DNA of 17,200 nt, taken from Oscillospiraceae bacterium (GTDB lineage: Bacteria; Bacillota; Clostridia; Oscillospirales; Acutalibacteraceae). Positions 7,204-14,791 of the stretch are shown in pieces. The translations under genes and the position numbers were made by a program. Every line of letters begins with the position of its first letter. Within the stretch, counting starts at the first letter, position 1. The DNA lies in the NCBI GenBank assembly GCA_029012165.1, contig JAQXLO010000268.1:1-17200 (forward strand), written 5' to 3'. The notes beneath the pieces were generated by a model. It was not told where the DNA came from. It saw only the letters and a program-made list of their open reading frames with translations, and searched no databases.

Positions 7204-7235
7204 CAGGCAACAGCACAAATTTGGGGTGTTGCCTG
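7204..7235 (-). other. Stem-loop in the lipoprotein-mazF intergenic region
   Basis: A 9-bp inverted repeat (caggcaaca at 7204-7212, tgttgcctg at 7227-7235) lies in the 148-bp gap before mazF. On the minus strand it is followed by an A-rich run, not T residues, so it does not look like a classical terminator. It may be an RNA structure in the mazF leader or a protein binding site. No clear promoter for mazF was found here. Confidence 0.45.
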
Positions 7236-7254
7236 CAATATAGCATATGTTCTT

Positions 7255-7737
7255 TTATGGAATCCGTGCCGTTTCTACGGAAAACACCGCTTCAGTTTCG
7301 CTGTGCGCAAACTGAAAGCGCATTACGCCGCCGTCCATGGACTGCAAAACGGAAAATCCGTCCGTCACTGTGAAGTCGTACCGCCAGCCCTCCGGCGTTT
7401 CGGCAGGCTCCGTCTGCGCATTCATAAAGACGAGCCACGCCTTTTGCAGTGCCTCAAAGCAGGCAGTCTGCGCCATGGGCACGGTGATCCCCTGCGATGT
7501 CACGGTCTTTTCCGCACCGCAGGTCACGACCGTTCCCGAAAGCTCCTGCGGACTTGTCAGGGAAAAGGTCATCGCATCCGCCGTGTAATTCCATGCGGCG
7601 CTCATGTCCAAAAGCTCTGTGGAGATCTGTACCGTTCCCGACAGGGGCAGCGCATAGGTCGGCGGCACATTCGGCGTCACTTTGGAGCATCCGGCAAACA
7701 AAAGAATCATCGCCAGCAGACAAACAGCACGTTTCAA
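7255..7737 (-). CDS. Small predicted lipoprotein, function unknown
   Basis: A 160-aa protein with a short lipoprotein signal: MKR, a hydrophobic core, then LLFAGC with the lipid-modified Cys at residue 18, followed by SKVTP. It should be anchored on the outer face of the membrane. The start is a TTG at 7737 with the ribosome site AAGGAAG eight bases before it; no suitable ATG exists, and a GTG four codons upstream sits in the ribosome site. The mature part (about 140 aa) is rich in Thr, Ser and beta-prone stretches, with ISTELLDMSAAWNYTADAM and WRYDFTVTDGF; it is reminiscent of small LolA-like beta folds, but I do not recognise the family. It begins 13 bp after the NAD(P)HX gene stop, so the two are probably co-transcribed. 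Bacillus has the lipoprotein YdcC near alr and mazEF, which makes a YdcC-like role possible but unproven. Confidence 0.75.
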   Translation of the reverse strand: MKRAVCLLAMILLFAGCSKVTPNVPPTYALPLSGTVQISTELLDMSAAWNYTADAMTFSLTSPQELSGTVVTCGAEKTVTSQGITVPMAQTACFEALQKAWLVFMNAQTEPAETPEGWRYDFTVTDGFSVLQSMDGGVMRFQFAHSETEAVFSVETARIP

Positions 7738-7750
7738 AAACAGCACTTCC

Positions 7751-9271
7751 TTACTCAAACTGAGAAAGCACGTGCGGCAGTTCTGCGATACAGTCCGATG
7801 CCAGCATACCGCGCATGGACAGACGATCGGCTGCACAGTCGGCACACAGACCATGGATATACACCGCTGTGTCTGCGGGGAAATGTACGCCCTGCGCCGC
7901 AAAGCCGCCCAGCAGTCCTGCCAAAAAATCTCCGCTGCCGCCCTTGGCCAACCCCGAATTGCCGGTGGTGTTGATATAGGCGGTGCCGTTCTGCCCGGCG
8001 ACAATGGTATTCGCACCCTTGAGCACCAGCGTTACGCCGTATTTCGCCGCAAAGGCACACGCCGTGCGCACCCGATCCTGCTGTACATCCGCAATACTGC
8101 AATGCATCAGCCGAGCCATCTCGCCGGGATGCGGCGTCAGATACAGCTTGCACGATGCTTTCTTAATACAATCTATATGGTCGGCGATGAGATTTATGCC
8201 GTCGGCGTCGAGAATAACGGGGCACTGCGCCTTCTCCAGAACCGCCTGCACCAGCGCCTGTGTGCCTGCGCTCTGTCCCAGTCCGCAGCCGAGTACGATG
8301 GCCTGCATCCCCTGCATGGCTTGCAGAATGTACGGAATGGACGAAGCGGCAAACTTGCCCTCGCTGTCCGACGGCATGGGCAGAAGCGGTGATTCCGTCA
8401 GCTTTGCGCCGATGGCGGGATATGCCGCATCAGGGAACGCCGCATAGACAAGTCCTGCACCACTGCGCAGCGCCGCCTGTACGCACAGCACCGCCGCACC
8501 GGCGTAGCTGCGGCTGCCGCAGATGCACAGCACCTTGCCGAAGTCGCCCTTGTTGGACACCTGCGGACGAGGCGGAAACGCCGCAGAAATCTCCTTGTTC
8601 GTAAACGTGTACGCATAGTAGGGCGCATTTTTATAGTACTGCTCCTCCACGCCGATGCGTGTGAGCACCACCTTGCCGCACCATGCGGCGGCGGGCTTGA
8701 GCACGTGGCACAGCTTGCCGCCGGAGATCGCCAGCGTGTAATCCGCATGGATGCATTCCCCCTGCACGTCACCGCTGTCGCACGCAAGTCCACTGGGCAC
8801 ATCCACCGAAAAAACGGTGCCCTTAGCCCCGTTGACCATGCGGAACACGGACGCCAGCGACGCATCTGCCGCACCGCGGAAGCCGATGCCAAACACGGCA
8901 TCCACCAGCACGTCCGCCTCGGGGATCAGCCGTTTCGGCGCATCATTTTGCGTCAGGTCAAACACCTTGACCTGCGTACCGCTGAGCTTGGAAAACATGA
9001 ACGCCGCATCCGCATCCTTCGGCGCACCGAACACCAGCAGCACCGCCACGGCAAACCCGTCCTCGGAAAGCTTGCGGGCAATGACGAAACCGTCACCGCC
9101 GTTTTTTCCCTTTCCGCATAAAACTGCCACCTTCCGATCCCGGCGCACACGCTTTTTGATCTGTGCACTGCACGCACTGCCGGCGTTTTCCATCAGCCGC
9201 AGATACGCCATCCCGGCATCCGCCGCTGTTTTCTCCGCCGCACGCATTTGTTTTTCGGTGTAAATCTTCAT
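7751..9271 (-). CDS. nnr: Bifunctional NAD(P)H-hydrate epimerase / ADP-dependent NAD(P)HX dehydratase
   Basis: A 506-aa cytoplasmic repair enzyme that restores NADH and NADPH damaged by hydration. The N-terminal YjeF-type epimerase domain (about 1-215) shows MENAG (27-31) and CGKGKNGGDGFVIAR (52-66). The C-terminal ribokinase-like dehydratase domain (about 240-506) shows DADGIN (355-360), LTPHPGEMARL (378-388), VLKGANTIV and the phosphate/catalytic loop GGSGDFLAG (444-452) with Asp448 as the likely base. The length fits the fused family. The start at 9271 follows AAAGGCGGCG; an in-frame ATG at 9316 lies upstream of the predicted -10 box. It heads the minus-strand group with the lipoprotein and mazF. 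In many Firmicutes this gene lies with acpS, alr and mazEF; acpS and alr are absent here. Confidence 0.93.
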   Translation of the reverse strand: MKIYTEKQMRAAEKTAADAGMAYLRLMENAGSACSAQIKKRVRRDRKVAVLCGKGKNGGDGFVIARKLSEDGFAVAVLLVFGAPKDADAAFMFSKLSGTQVKVFDLTQNDAPKRLIPEADVLVDAVFGIGFRGAADASLASVFRMVNGAKGTVFSVDVPSGLACDSGDVQGECIHADYTLAISGGKLCHVLKPAAAWCGKVVLTRIGVEEQYYKNAPYYAYTFTNKEISAAFPPRPQVSNKGDFGKVLCICGSRSYAGAAVLCVQAALRSGAGLVYAAFPDAAYPAIGAKLTESPLLPMPSDSEGKFAASSIPYILQAMQGMQAIVLGCGLGQSAGTQALVQAVLEKAQCPVILDADGINLIADHIDCIKKASCKLYLTPHPGEMARLMHCSIADVQQDRVRTACAFAAKYGVTLVLKGANTIVAGQNGTAYINTTGNSGLAKGGSGDFLAGLLGGFAAQGVHFPADTAVYIHGLCADCAADRLSMRGMLASDCIAELPHVLSQFE

Positions 9272-9294
9272 AAAATCGCCGCCTTTCTGCGACC

Positions 9295-9300
9295 AGTATA
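9295..9300 (-). promoter_or_regulatory. Extended -10 promoter element before the NAD(P)HX repair gene
   Basis: The minus strand reads TGCTATACT, an extended -10 (TGn plus TATACT), about 24 bp before the start codon. No good -35 sequence lies 16-18 bp further up, so this would be an extended -10 promoter. It is divergent from the ireB promoter at 9372-9400. Confidence 0.55.
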
Positions 9301-9371
9301 GCATATCTTGTCCCATTTTGCACGTCTTTTTTCCGCATTGCGATTTTATTTGTAAATTTTATGGAATGTAC

Positions 9372-9400
9372 TTGTATTTCCGAAAAGAATGGGTTATAAT
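9372..9400 (+). promoter_or_regulatory. Sigma-A-type promoter of the ireB gene group
   Basis: TTGTAT (9372-9377), 17-bp spacer, perfect TATAAT (9395-9400), about 36 bp before the ireB start codon, whose ribosome site is aagaggtgg at 9422-9430. Confidence 0.8.
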
Positions 9401-9436
9401 ATATGTGTTTTAGTTTTCGATAAGAGGTGGTATTTT

Positions 9437-9688
9437 ATGACGGACAAGACGATCCAGTTCTCCCTGAAGGATGAACATGAAACCGAAATGCGGCGCACCC
9501 TCGTTGCAGTGTACGAAGCGCTCAGCGAAAAAGGCTACAACCCCATCAGTCAGATCGTCGGCTACATCCTTTCGGAGGATCCGACATATATCACCACGCA
9601 CAACAACGCCCGCAGTCTCGTCCGCCGCATCGACCGGGATGAGCTGCTGCAGATCCTCGTCAAGGAGTATCTCGGGCTCGACAACTGA
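9437..9688 (+). CDS. ireB: IreB-family regulatory phosphoprotein (UPF0297)
   Basis: An 83-aa cytoplasmic protein. IreB in Enterococcus is a substrate of the PASTA Ser/Thr kinase IreK and modulates cephalosporin resistance. The family core EALSEKGYNPISQIVGYILSEDP (about 27-49) and the TTHNNARSLVRRIDRDELLQILVKEYL block are clear. A Thr is kept at residue 5 within KTIQF, near where the enterococcal protein is phosphorylated; Thr2 is another candidate. The ATG at 9437 follows a strong ribosome site; an in-frame ATG at 9389 overlaps the promoter and is rejected. It is first in a plus-strand group. In many Firmicutes the genes behind ireB are ruvX/yqgF and UPF0473; here an unrecognised 97-aa gene follows instead. 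Confidence 0.93.
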   Translation: MTDKTIQFSLKDEHETEMRRTLVAVYEALSEKGYNPISQIVGYILSEDPTYITTHNNARSLVRRIDRDELLQILVKEYLGLDN

Positions 9689-9721
9689 CCGCAAATCCAC
9701 TCGGAAAGGAAGCGCATTGAC

Positions 9722-10015
9722 TTGGCGAAGAAAAGCGAATTTCTCACGTACAAAGGCAAACCCCTTGTGCGCAAGGACAAAACCATCTACTACGGCAATC
9801 CCACGGATCCCTATGTTGTGATCCTGCAAATCACCAGCACCAAAGAATTCCACGATATGCAGATCGCTGACCGTGTTGTGGTTCAGCTCGTATCCACCGA
9901 CCCGGACGCCCGTCCTCGTGACCGCATCATCAAAAAAGGCGAAAAGCGGGGTCTATACAACGCAATGGACATCGGCACCGTTTGGCTGGAGCGTGCACTG
10001 ACCAAAAACGCATAA
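9722..10015 (+). CDS. Conserved-looking hypothetical protein, 97 aa
   Basis: I do not recognise this family. It is a small, charged, soluble protein without signal peptide, membrane segment or cysteine. The start is rich in Lys (AKKSEFLTYKGKPLVRKDK), followed by TIYYGNPTDPYVVILQI, then VVVQLVSTDPDARPRDRIIKKGEKRGLYNAMDIGTVWLERAL. The alternation looks like a small beta-rich domain with a C-terminal helix. The reading frame has no ATG in its first half; TTG at 9722 is the best start, 11 bases after AAAGGA (an ATT two codons earlier is closer to that site but much rarer as a start). It lies 33 bp after ireB and is followed by a hairpin terminator, so it probably forms a two-gene unit with ireB. 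Third-position codon bias like its neighbours supports it being real. Confidence 0.75.
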   Translation: MAKKSEFLTYKGKPLVRKDKTIYYGNPTDPYVVILQITSTKEFHDMQIADRVVVQLVSTDPDARPRDRIIKKGEKRGLYNAMDIGTVWLERALTKNA

Positions 10016-10023
10016 CGGAACAT

Positions 10024-10064
10024 ACCGAAAGGCCGGGACGACTAACGTTTCGGTCTTTTCTTTT
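10024..10064 (+). terminator. Terminator/attenuator between the 97-aa gene and mtaB
   Basis: The inverted repeat accgaaa (10024-10030) and tttcggt (10048-10054) is followed by cttttctttt. This is a moderate intrinsic terminator lying 14 bases before the mtaB start codon; its T-rich tail runs straight into the mtaB ribosome site (ggag at 10065-10068). It may reduce rather than stop read-through into mtaB. Confidence 0.7.
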
Positions 10065-10077
10065 GGAGTGAAAATCT

Positions 10078-11361
10078 ATGAAAGCCGCCATCTACACCCT
10101 CGGCTGCAAAGTCAACCAGTACGAATCGCAGGTCATTGCGGAGGCGCTGCAAAACAGAGGCTACACCCTTGTGGAGCCAGACACATCCGCCGATGTATAC
10201 ATCGTTAATTCCTGCACCGTCACCTCGGAAAGCGACCGCAAAAACCGCCAGATCGTCCGCCGTCTGCGCCGGCAAAATCCCGAAGCCGCCGTTCTGCTCA
10301 CGGGCTGTATGCCCCAAGCTTATCCCGAACAGGCCGCCGCACTCACCGAAGCAGACATCATCGTCGGCAATCGAAGCAACGGGCAGATTCCCGACCTGCT
10401 GGAAGAATTCTTCCGCACACGACAGCGGCACATCGCCACGCAAGCACATCAAAGCGGGGACGATTTCGCCCCCTGCGCCATACATAGCTTCTACGGACGC
10501 ACCCGTGCCGAGATCAAAATCGAGGACGGCTGCAACCGCTTCTGCACCTACTGCGCCATCCCCTACGCCCGTGGGCGGGTACGCTCCAAAAAGACAGAGG
10601 ATATCCGCACCGAAGCCGCTGCTCTGGGCGAAGCCGGGTACAGCGAGATCGTTTTGGTCGGCATCAATCTGTCCGCCTATGCGGACGGTGAGCGGAACAT
10701 CTGCGATGCAGTGGAAGCTGCCTGCGAGAGCGACAAGGTTCTGCGTGTGCGTCTCGGTTCTCTGGAGCCGGATCACCTAACCGATGCCGTTGTGGAACGC
10801 CTTTCCGCTTGCAAAAAGCTTTGCCCACAGTTTCACATCTCCCTGCAAAGCGGCTGTGACCGCACCTTGGGGCGCATGAACCGCCACTACACGGCGGCGG
10901 AATACAAAACGCTGTGCGGCAAGCTGCGTTCTGTTTTCCCGGATGCGACACTGACCACGGACGTCATGGTCGGTTTCCCCGGAGAAACAAAAGAGGATTT
11001 TGAAGAATCCGTCCGTTTTGTCCAGGAGATCGGCTTTGAAAAGGTGCACGTGTTCCCCTACTCTCCCCGTTCCGGGACGAGAGCCGCCGATATGCCCGAC
11101 CAGATTCCGAAGTCGGTCAAGGAAGAGCGTGCCGCCGTCATGCTCGCCGAAACGGACAACATTCGCCGGCAATTTCTGCAAGCGCAGATCGGTCGAACCG
11201 TGCAGATCCTTGTGGAGGAACACAGAGAAAACGGCTGGCACGAGGGCTATACCGCCAACTACACGCCCGTGCGTGTGCAGGGAAACTGTCCCGAGAGTGG
11301 TTTGGTCACGGTGCGCATTACCGGCACCGATGGGGACAAATGCATCGGAATCATCCAGTAA
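10078..11361 (+). CDS. mtaB: tRNA t6A37 methylthiotransferase (radical SAM)
   Basis: A 427-aa cytoplasmic iron-sulfur enzyme that converts t6A to ms2t6A at position 37 of ANN-decoding tRNAs, improving decoding. The N-terminal methylthiotransferase domain has its three cluster cysteines: Cys10 (TLGCKVNQYES), Cys46 (NSCTVT) and Cys77 (LLTGCMPQ). The radical SAM motif is CNRFCTYC (152-159), followed by IPYARGR. Later elements include LQSGCDRTLGRMNR, TDVMVGFPGET and VFPYSPRSGTRA. A C-terminal TRAM-like segment starts near GRTVQILVEE. MtaB is preferred over MiaB and RimO because of the TLGCKVNQYES start, RGRVRSK and length. The ATG at 10078 follows TTTTGGAGTG. It lies behind ireB and the 97-aa gene, separated by a hairpin, and repeat copy C begins four bases after its stop. 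Confidence 0.93.
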   Translation: MKAAIYTLGCKVNQYESQVIAEALQNRGYTLVEPDTSADVYIVNSCTVTSESDRKNRQIVRRLRRQNPEAAVLLTGCMPQAYPEQAAALTEADIIVGNRSNGQIPDLLEEFFRTRQRHIATQAHQSGDDFAPCAIHSFYGRTRAEIKIEDGCNRFCTYCAIPYARGRVRSKKTEDIRTEAAALGEAGYSEIVLVGINLSAYADGERNICDAVEAACESDKVLRVRLGSLEPDHLTDAVVERLSACKKLCPQFHISLQSGCDRTLGRMNRHYTAAEYKTLCGKLRSVFPDATLTTDVMVGFPGETKEDFEESVRFVQEIGFEKVHVFPYSPRSGTRAADMPDQIPKSVKEERAAVMLAETDNIRRQFLQAQIGRTVQILVEEHRENGWHEGYTANYTPVRVQGNCPESGLVTVRITGTDGDKCIGIIQ

Positions 11362-11365
11362 AAAA

Positions 11366-11570
11366 TGGTTCATCACAGATTTTTGTGGGATTTGTGCTCC
11401 GCACCGGGGAACCCCGGCGAGGATTCCCCACGTCAAAACAGTCCACCGGACTGTTTGACCTCCCCTCCTGTCCTTTTCCGTTGTTACTGTGGTCGGCGAC
11501 CTAAGGCACCGCCTTTGGAATCCGCAATACTTTACAAAGGCTTGACTGACAAAAATCCGTGATGAACCCA
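11366..11570 (+). repeat. Dispersed multi-hairpin repeat, copy C, with clear terminal inverted repeats
   Basis: About 205 bp. The left arm ggttcatcacagatttttgt (11367-11386) is the reverse complement, with one mismatch, of the right arm acaaaaatccgtgatgaacc (11549-11568). Between them lie the same modules as in copies B and D, in the same order but more decayed: the gtgctccgcac hairpin, ggggaa/ttcccc, aaacagtcc/ggactgttt, and the remains of the gtcggc and aaggc modules. This copy best shows that the family has transposon-like ends. It lies between the convergent mtaB and ydbT-like genes. No coding capacity for a transposase is present. Confidence 0.88.
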
Positions 11571-11595
11571 AGATTTAATAATCGACCTTTCATGC

Positions 11596-11625
11596 AAAAA
11601 CCGCCGGGCGAACCCGACGGTTTTT
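11596..11625. terminator. Bidirectional terminator between mtaB and the ydbT-like gene
   Basis: The stem aaaaaccg-c-cggg, loop cgaa, cccg-a-cggttttt has one internal mismatch. It has a T run on either strand, so it can end both the plus-strand mtaB transcript (after repeat copy C) and the minus-strand envelope operon, whose last stop codon is at 11628. Confidence 0.9.
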
Positions 11626-11627
11626 TA

Positions 11628-13124
11628 TTATGAATTGTCCGCTCGCTCTTTGCGGTGCTTGCTGCTCAAAATGCTGTCCTCATGAGCGATCATCAATGCC
11701 GCCGCACGGTCAAAGCCGTCCATCTTAAAAAGTCCTGTCTTGTGACTGCTGACCGATGCAGACGCCAAGATGGTGAAGCGCATTCGACCAAGTCCGAATT
11801 TACGATACAAAAGGTTGGTGCGGATCTGTATATTTTGGATATCGCCGTATTTAAACATCCCACTGCGCTTGTTGAACATTCCGCTGGTGTACTGCACCAC
11901 ACGGTCGTCCTGCGCAAAGCGCTGGATGCAGAATTCAGAAACTGCGCCCAGCAGTGCGACAATAAGCACGATACCCGCAAAGATGAATGCTTTGCGGTAC
12001 ACGAAGCCGATCAACAGCGTCAGTGCGCCCAAAGCTAAAGCGCGGGGAATGGTATACAGCAGGTTGATGGGATGACAGCGCTGTACCGTTCCCGTGCAGA
12101 CAAAGTCCGGCACACACGTTTGCAGGATGCGTTCGGTCTGCGCCTTGTCGGCGATCAGGGAAAGGTGGGTCGTCTCATTCTTTTCGTTGCCAAGTCCGAC
12201 AACCGCCAAATTCACGGAAGACATCCCGAAGAAGCGGGCAAGCAGCGGCTGGTTCACCATAACGGCATTGATCTTTTCCGTTTCCAGCATATAGTGCCTT
12301 TTATTCAGCACACCGCAGCTGATGTAGAGCAGTTCGCCGTCCCGTTCCACCTTGTAGTCCCCCAGATCCAGCGTTCCCTTGACCATGGAACCGATCCAGC
12401 CGATGATCGCAATAATCAGCAGGAACCACAGTCTGCTCATGTCGTAGTCCCCGGACACCTTCATCTGCGGCAAAATAAACAGCACTGTCAGGGTGACCGC
12501 ACTTTGGATCACCGGCATGGAGAGCAGTTTATGCCGCAGGGCTTCCGCCACACCGAAATGGGCGATCAGCTCCCGCTGCTCCGGCTCCGTCTGGATTTCC
12601 GGCACTTCCTCGGCGGTCACGGTCTGCTTGATCTGCATCAGCGTTTCTTTCAGCGCCTGCGCTTTATCCTTTTTCAGCACAAACTGAAAATCCGTAGAGC
12701 CTGCCGTTCGGGAGGAATTCAAGTCAATCTTTACTTTTCCCGTACCGATGAGCCGCTCAAAAACATTGCGCTCCACATTGACCACGGCAATATTCTTGAT
12801 CGGCAGTCTGGACGCCGCCTTGAACATGGTTTTGCGCTCGTAGACAAAATCCACGCCGTCGATATAAAAGGTGGTACGCTTCCAGTAGCGAAAGGAAATA
12901 TAGGAATACCAAATCAAAAACAGGGCAATGCCTGCGGCGATCAGCGGCACCGTTTTTCCGCCGGAGACAGCGGACAGAAACAGTTCTTTATAAAAGGAGG
13001 GGCGAAAAATATCCCAGCCGTAATCCTTCAAAGAGTTGGCACCCATCACGGCCAGCAGCGCCAGCACGGCGCCGGCACGTTCCAGAATGATCGACGCATG
13101 GTTTCGGGTCGGGCGGTCAAACAT
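11628..13124 (-). CDS. PH-domain membrane protein, YdbT family
   Basis: A 498-aa predicted membrane protein built of bacterial PH (bPH2-type) domains separated by membrane segment pairs. Hydrophobic stretches are at about 15-30, 58-78, 205-220, 232-248, 360-376 and 379-398. The PH-like parts lie at about 82-165 (FYIDGVDFVYERKTMFKAASRLPIKNI), 255-340 and 400-480 (GMFNKRSGMFKYGDIQNIQI, then a basic FGLGRMRF strand). It overlaps the upstream ydbS-like stop by 8 bases, indicating coupled translation, and is the last gene of the operon. In Bacillus subtilis the ydbST pair belongs to the cell-envelope stress (sigma-W) regulon and was reported to help resist antimicrobial compounds; transfer of that role here is inference. 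A paralog about 78% identical over its visible part lies at 16660-17200. Confidence 0.88.
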   Translation of the reverse strand: MFDRPTRNHASIILERAGAVLALLAVMGANSLKDYGWDIFRPSFYKELFLSAVSGGKTVPLIAAGIALFLIWYSYISFRYWKRTTFYIDGVDFVYERKTMFKAASRLPIKNIAVVNVERNVFERLIGTGKVKIDLNSSRTAGSTDFQFVLKKDKAQALKETLMQIKQTVTAEEVPEIQTEPEQRELIAHFGVAEALRHKLLSMPVIQSAVTLTVLFILPQMKVSGDYDMSRLWFLLIIAIIGWIGSMVKGTLDLGDYKVERDGELLYISCGVLNKRHYMLETEKINAVMVNQPLLARFFGMSSVNLAVVGLGNEKNETTHLSLIADKAQTERILQTCVPDFVCTGTVQRCHPINLLYTIPRALALGALTLLIGFVYRKAFIFAGIVLIVALLGAVSEFCIQRFAQDDRVVQYTSGMFNKRSGMFKYGDIQNIQIRTNLLYRKFGLGRMRFTILASASVSSHKTGLFKMDGFDRAAALMIAHEDSILSSKHRKERADNS

Positions 13125-13614
13125 CCTCCTCAGCCCCTTTGCCTTTGATCTTGTTCAGCACCGTTTCGTTGATATACAGTGCGATCTCATCCGCCGCCTC
13201 CGGCTCCAAAAAGCGAAATGCGGCAGAGGAACCGGCCGTGGTCACCATCACCTTGGCTACATGGCAGGCGTTGTCCAGCGGACCTTTGCGAATGTCGATT
13301 TGATAGATACGGTCAATGGGCACAATGGTTCTGTGAATAAAGAACAGCCCCTCGATGATCTCAATCCGATCCTTGCAGATCATATAGCGGTAGCGCTTGA
13401 ACCGAATCCCGGGGGCGATCAAAACGTACAGCACGGAAACAAGTGCCGCTGTGCCAACGAGCACATACGACCACCATGACAGATAATCATGCACCGCAGC
13501 GGCGACAATGCCCACCGGCAGGAGCAGAAAGAAAAACATGGACAGTGCGGAGGTGATGCGCATCAGTTTGACGGCATTCGGCGAAGGGGTGCGGTATTGG
13601 TCAAATTGCGGCAT
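13117..13614 (-). CDS. PH-domain membrane protein, YdbS family
   Basis: A 165-aa protein with two membrane segments (about 22-41 and 48-68) followed by one bacterial PH domain (about 72-155): RYRYMICKDRIEIIEGLFFIHRTIVPIDRIYQIDIRKGPLDN is the typical bPH2 pattern of a strand, an EGLFF turn and a VP(I/L)xRIQ-like element. This is the size and layout of YdbS, the usual partner of YdbT, whose gene follows with an 8-base overlap. The start at 13614 has AAAGGATTTCCT before it; the longer frame to 14070 only runs through the lipase gene out of frame. The lipase stop is 13 bp upstream. The protein ends in a charged tail (KGKGAEEDV), probably cytoplasmic. Confidence 0.88.
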   Translation of the reverse strand: MPQFDQYRTPSPNAVKLMRITSALSMFFFLLLPVGIVAAAVHDYLSWWSYVLVGTAALVSVLYVLIAPGIRFKRYRYMICKDRIEIIEGLFFIHRTIVPIDRIYQIDIRKGPLDNACHVAKVMVTTAGSSAAFRFLEPEAADEIALYINETVLNKIKGKGAEEDV

Positions 13615-13627
13615 AGGAAATCCTTTC

Positions 13628-14773
13628 TTATTCGCACTCTTTTTTGGAAAGGGCGTCGATTCGGGCGACCTGCTTGCAGATGATGGGCATGGCGTCCCGC
13701 TTCTTCGCCGTCCAACCGACCACGGTGCCGTGGTCGCCGACGATGGTGGGCATAATATTCCACACGCCCTTTTCCACGTGGTCGGGGTCGTACAGTCTGG
13801 ATGGCTCGGTGGCCGGCGCCTCGGCCGAGACGGTATTGACAACGCCGTCGTTGCTCTTCCATGTATTGTCCACCACATAACCGTCCTGCGTCGTGGCGGT
13901 GTAGCTGCCCAGCCCATCCGAAAACAGATGCAGCATGGGGAAGATCTGTTTGGGCTTCTGGTTGCCTTTTTTATTTTCCTCTGTGCCGCATACCGGGAAC
14001 GAAAAATAATACACATCGTCCTGCGCACAGATCCTATGGTTAATACGCATGGAGCCGTCCACGCCCACATCGAAGAAAACGTTGTCCTCGCTTTCGTAGA
14101 AATGGCGCATTTCCCGTGCGTTCAAAAAAGACTCGCCGCAGCCGATGCCGAAATGCCCCAGCTGGACATCATAGAGCTTTTTGAACGGTGTATTCGGCAC
14201 GACCCAGTTGATGAGGTAGTAGGTATCCTGCACCGTTTTGCTGATGGGTTTCGGAATGGCAAACTGCAAATCGGTGCCGTTGTGGGGGGAAGTCAGGGTC
14301 GTCAGGCTGAAAACCATGCCGGTATGACCGCCCTCGAACAACGGGGAAAGGGTGCCGTCCCCGGTCGCCTCCTGCTCCGCTTTGTCGCCCTGCGCAAGCA
14401 GATAGGACATCATCCGTGCCGTCACGCCGCCGAAGGAATGACAGATCAGGTTCACTTTTTTCTCCGCACTCCAACCCTCAAACAGCGGCTTGTCGTACGT
14501 CACGCCGTAGCGGGCATGACCAAACTTTTCGCTGTGCGCCTTGCCGTAATCCACTCGACCGCCCATGAGCTGCGCATACAGTTCGCACGCTCTGTCCCAT
14601 GCACTGCCCAGCGGCGCCACGGAAGCGGCGTGCGTTTCGTGACCGCGCGCATTGAGCACCTTTGCCATGTCGAAATGGCTGAAACCCCAATAGGGCAAAA
14701 CTTTATTCAGCGCACTTGTATCACCCCAGCCCGCCATACCGGGCACGAGGACATAGGGATACGTCTTTTGCAT
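13628..14773 (-). CDS. Lipase-like alpha/beta hydrolase (family I.5, Staphylococcus/Geobacillus type)
   Basis: A 381-aa protein closely resembling the zinc-containing family I.5 lipases. The chain begins YPYVLVPGMAGWG. WDRACELYAQLMGGRVDYG (59-77) and KAHSEKFGHARYG (78-90) match the zinc site, with Asp60, His80 and His86. The catalytic triad is Ser113 in ICHSFGG, Asp309 in SNDGVVNT and His348 in GDHGTVVGW. SPLFEGGH (143-150) is another family block. Secreted relatives have a signal peptide; this one starts four residues before the first strand and has none, so it should act inside the cell or at the inner membrane face. The nucleophile elbow is C-H-S-F-G instead of A/G-H-S-Q-G. The ATG at 14773 follows AGGAGGGTAAACA. 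It lies between the CNNM-like gene and ydbS. Substrate (triglyceride, phospholipid or other ester) is unknown. Confidence 0.88.
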   Translation of the reverse strand: MQKTYPYVLVPGMAGWGDTSALNKVLPYWGFSHFDMAKVLNARGHETHAASVAPLGSAWDRACELYAQLMGGRVDYGKAHSEKFGHARYGVTYDKPLFEGWSAEKKVNLICHSFGGVTARMMSYLLAQGDKAEQEATGDGTLSPLFEGGHTGMVFSLTTLTSPHNGTDLQFAIPKPISKTVQDTYYLINWVVPNTPFKKLYDVQLGHFGIGCGESFLNAREMRHFYESEDNVFFDVGVDGSMRINHRICAQDDVYYFSFPVCGTEENKKGNQKPKQIFPMLHLFSDGLGSYTATTQDGYVVDNTWKSNDGVVNTVSAEAPATEPSRLYDPDHVEKGVWNIMPTIVGDHGTVVGWTAKKRDAMPIICKQVARIDALSKKECE

Positions 14774-14791
14774 TGTTTACCCTCCTGCAAA

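Noticed and set aside
7204..7235. Intrinsic terminator after the lipoprotein gene
   Set aside because: The stem is followed on the minus strand by A residues rather than T residues, so it was listed only as a stem-loop of unknown role.
7107..7254. Possible small antitoxin gene upstream of mazF
   Set aside because: No open frame of antitoxin size with a start and ribosome site was seen on the minus strand in this gap.
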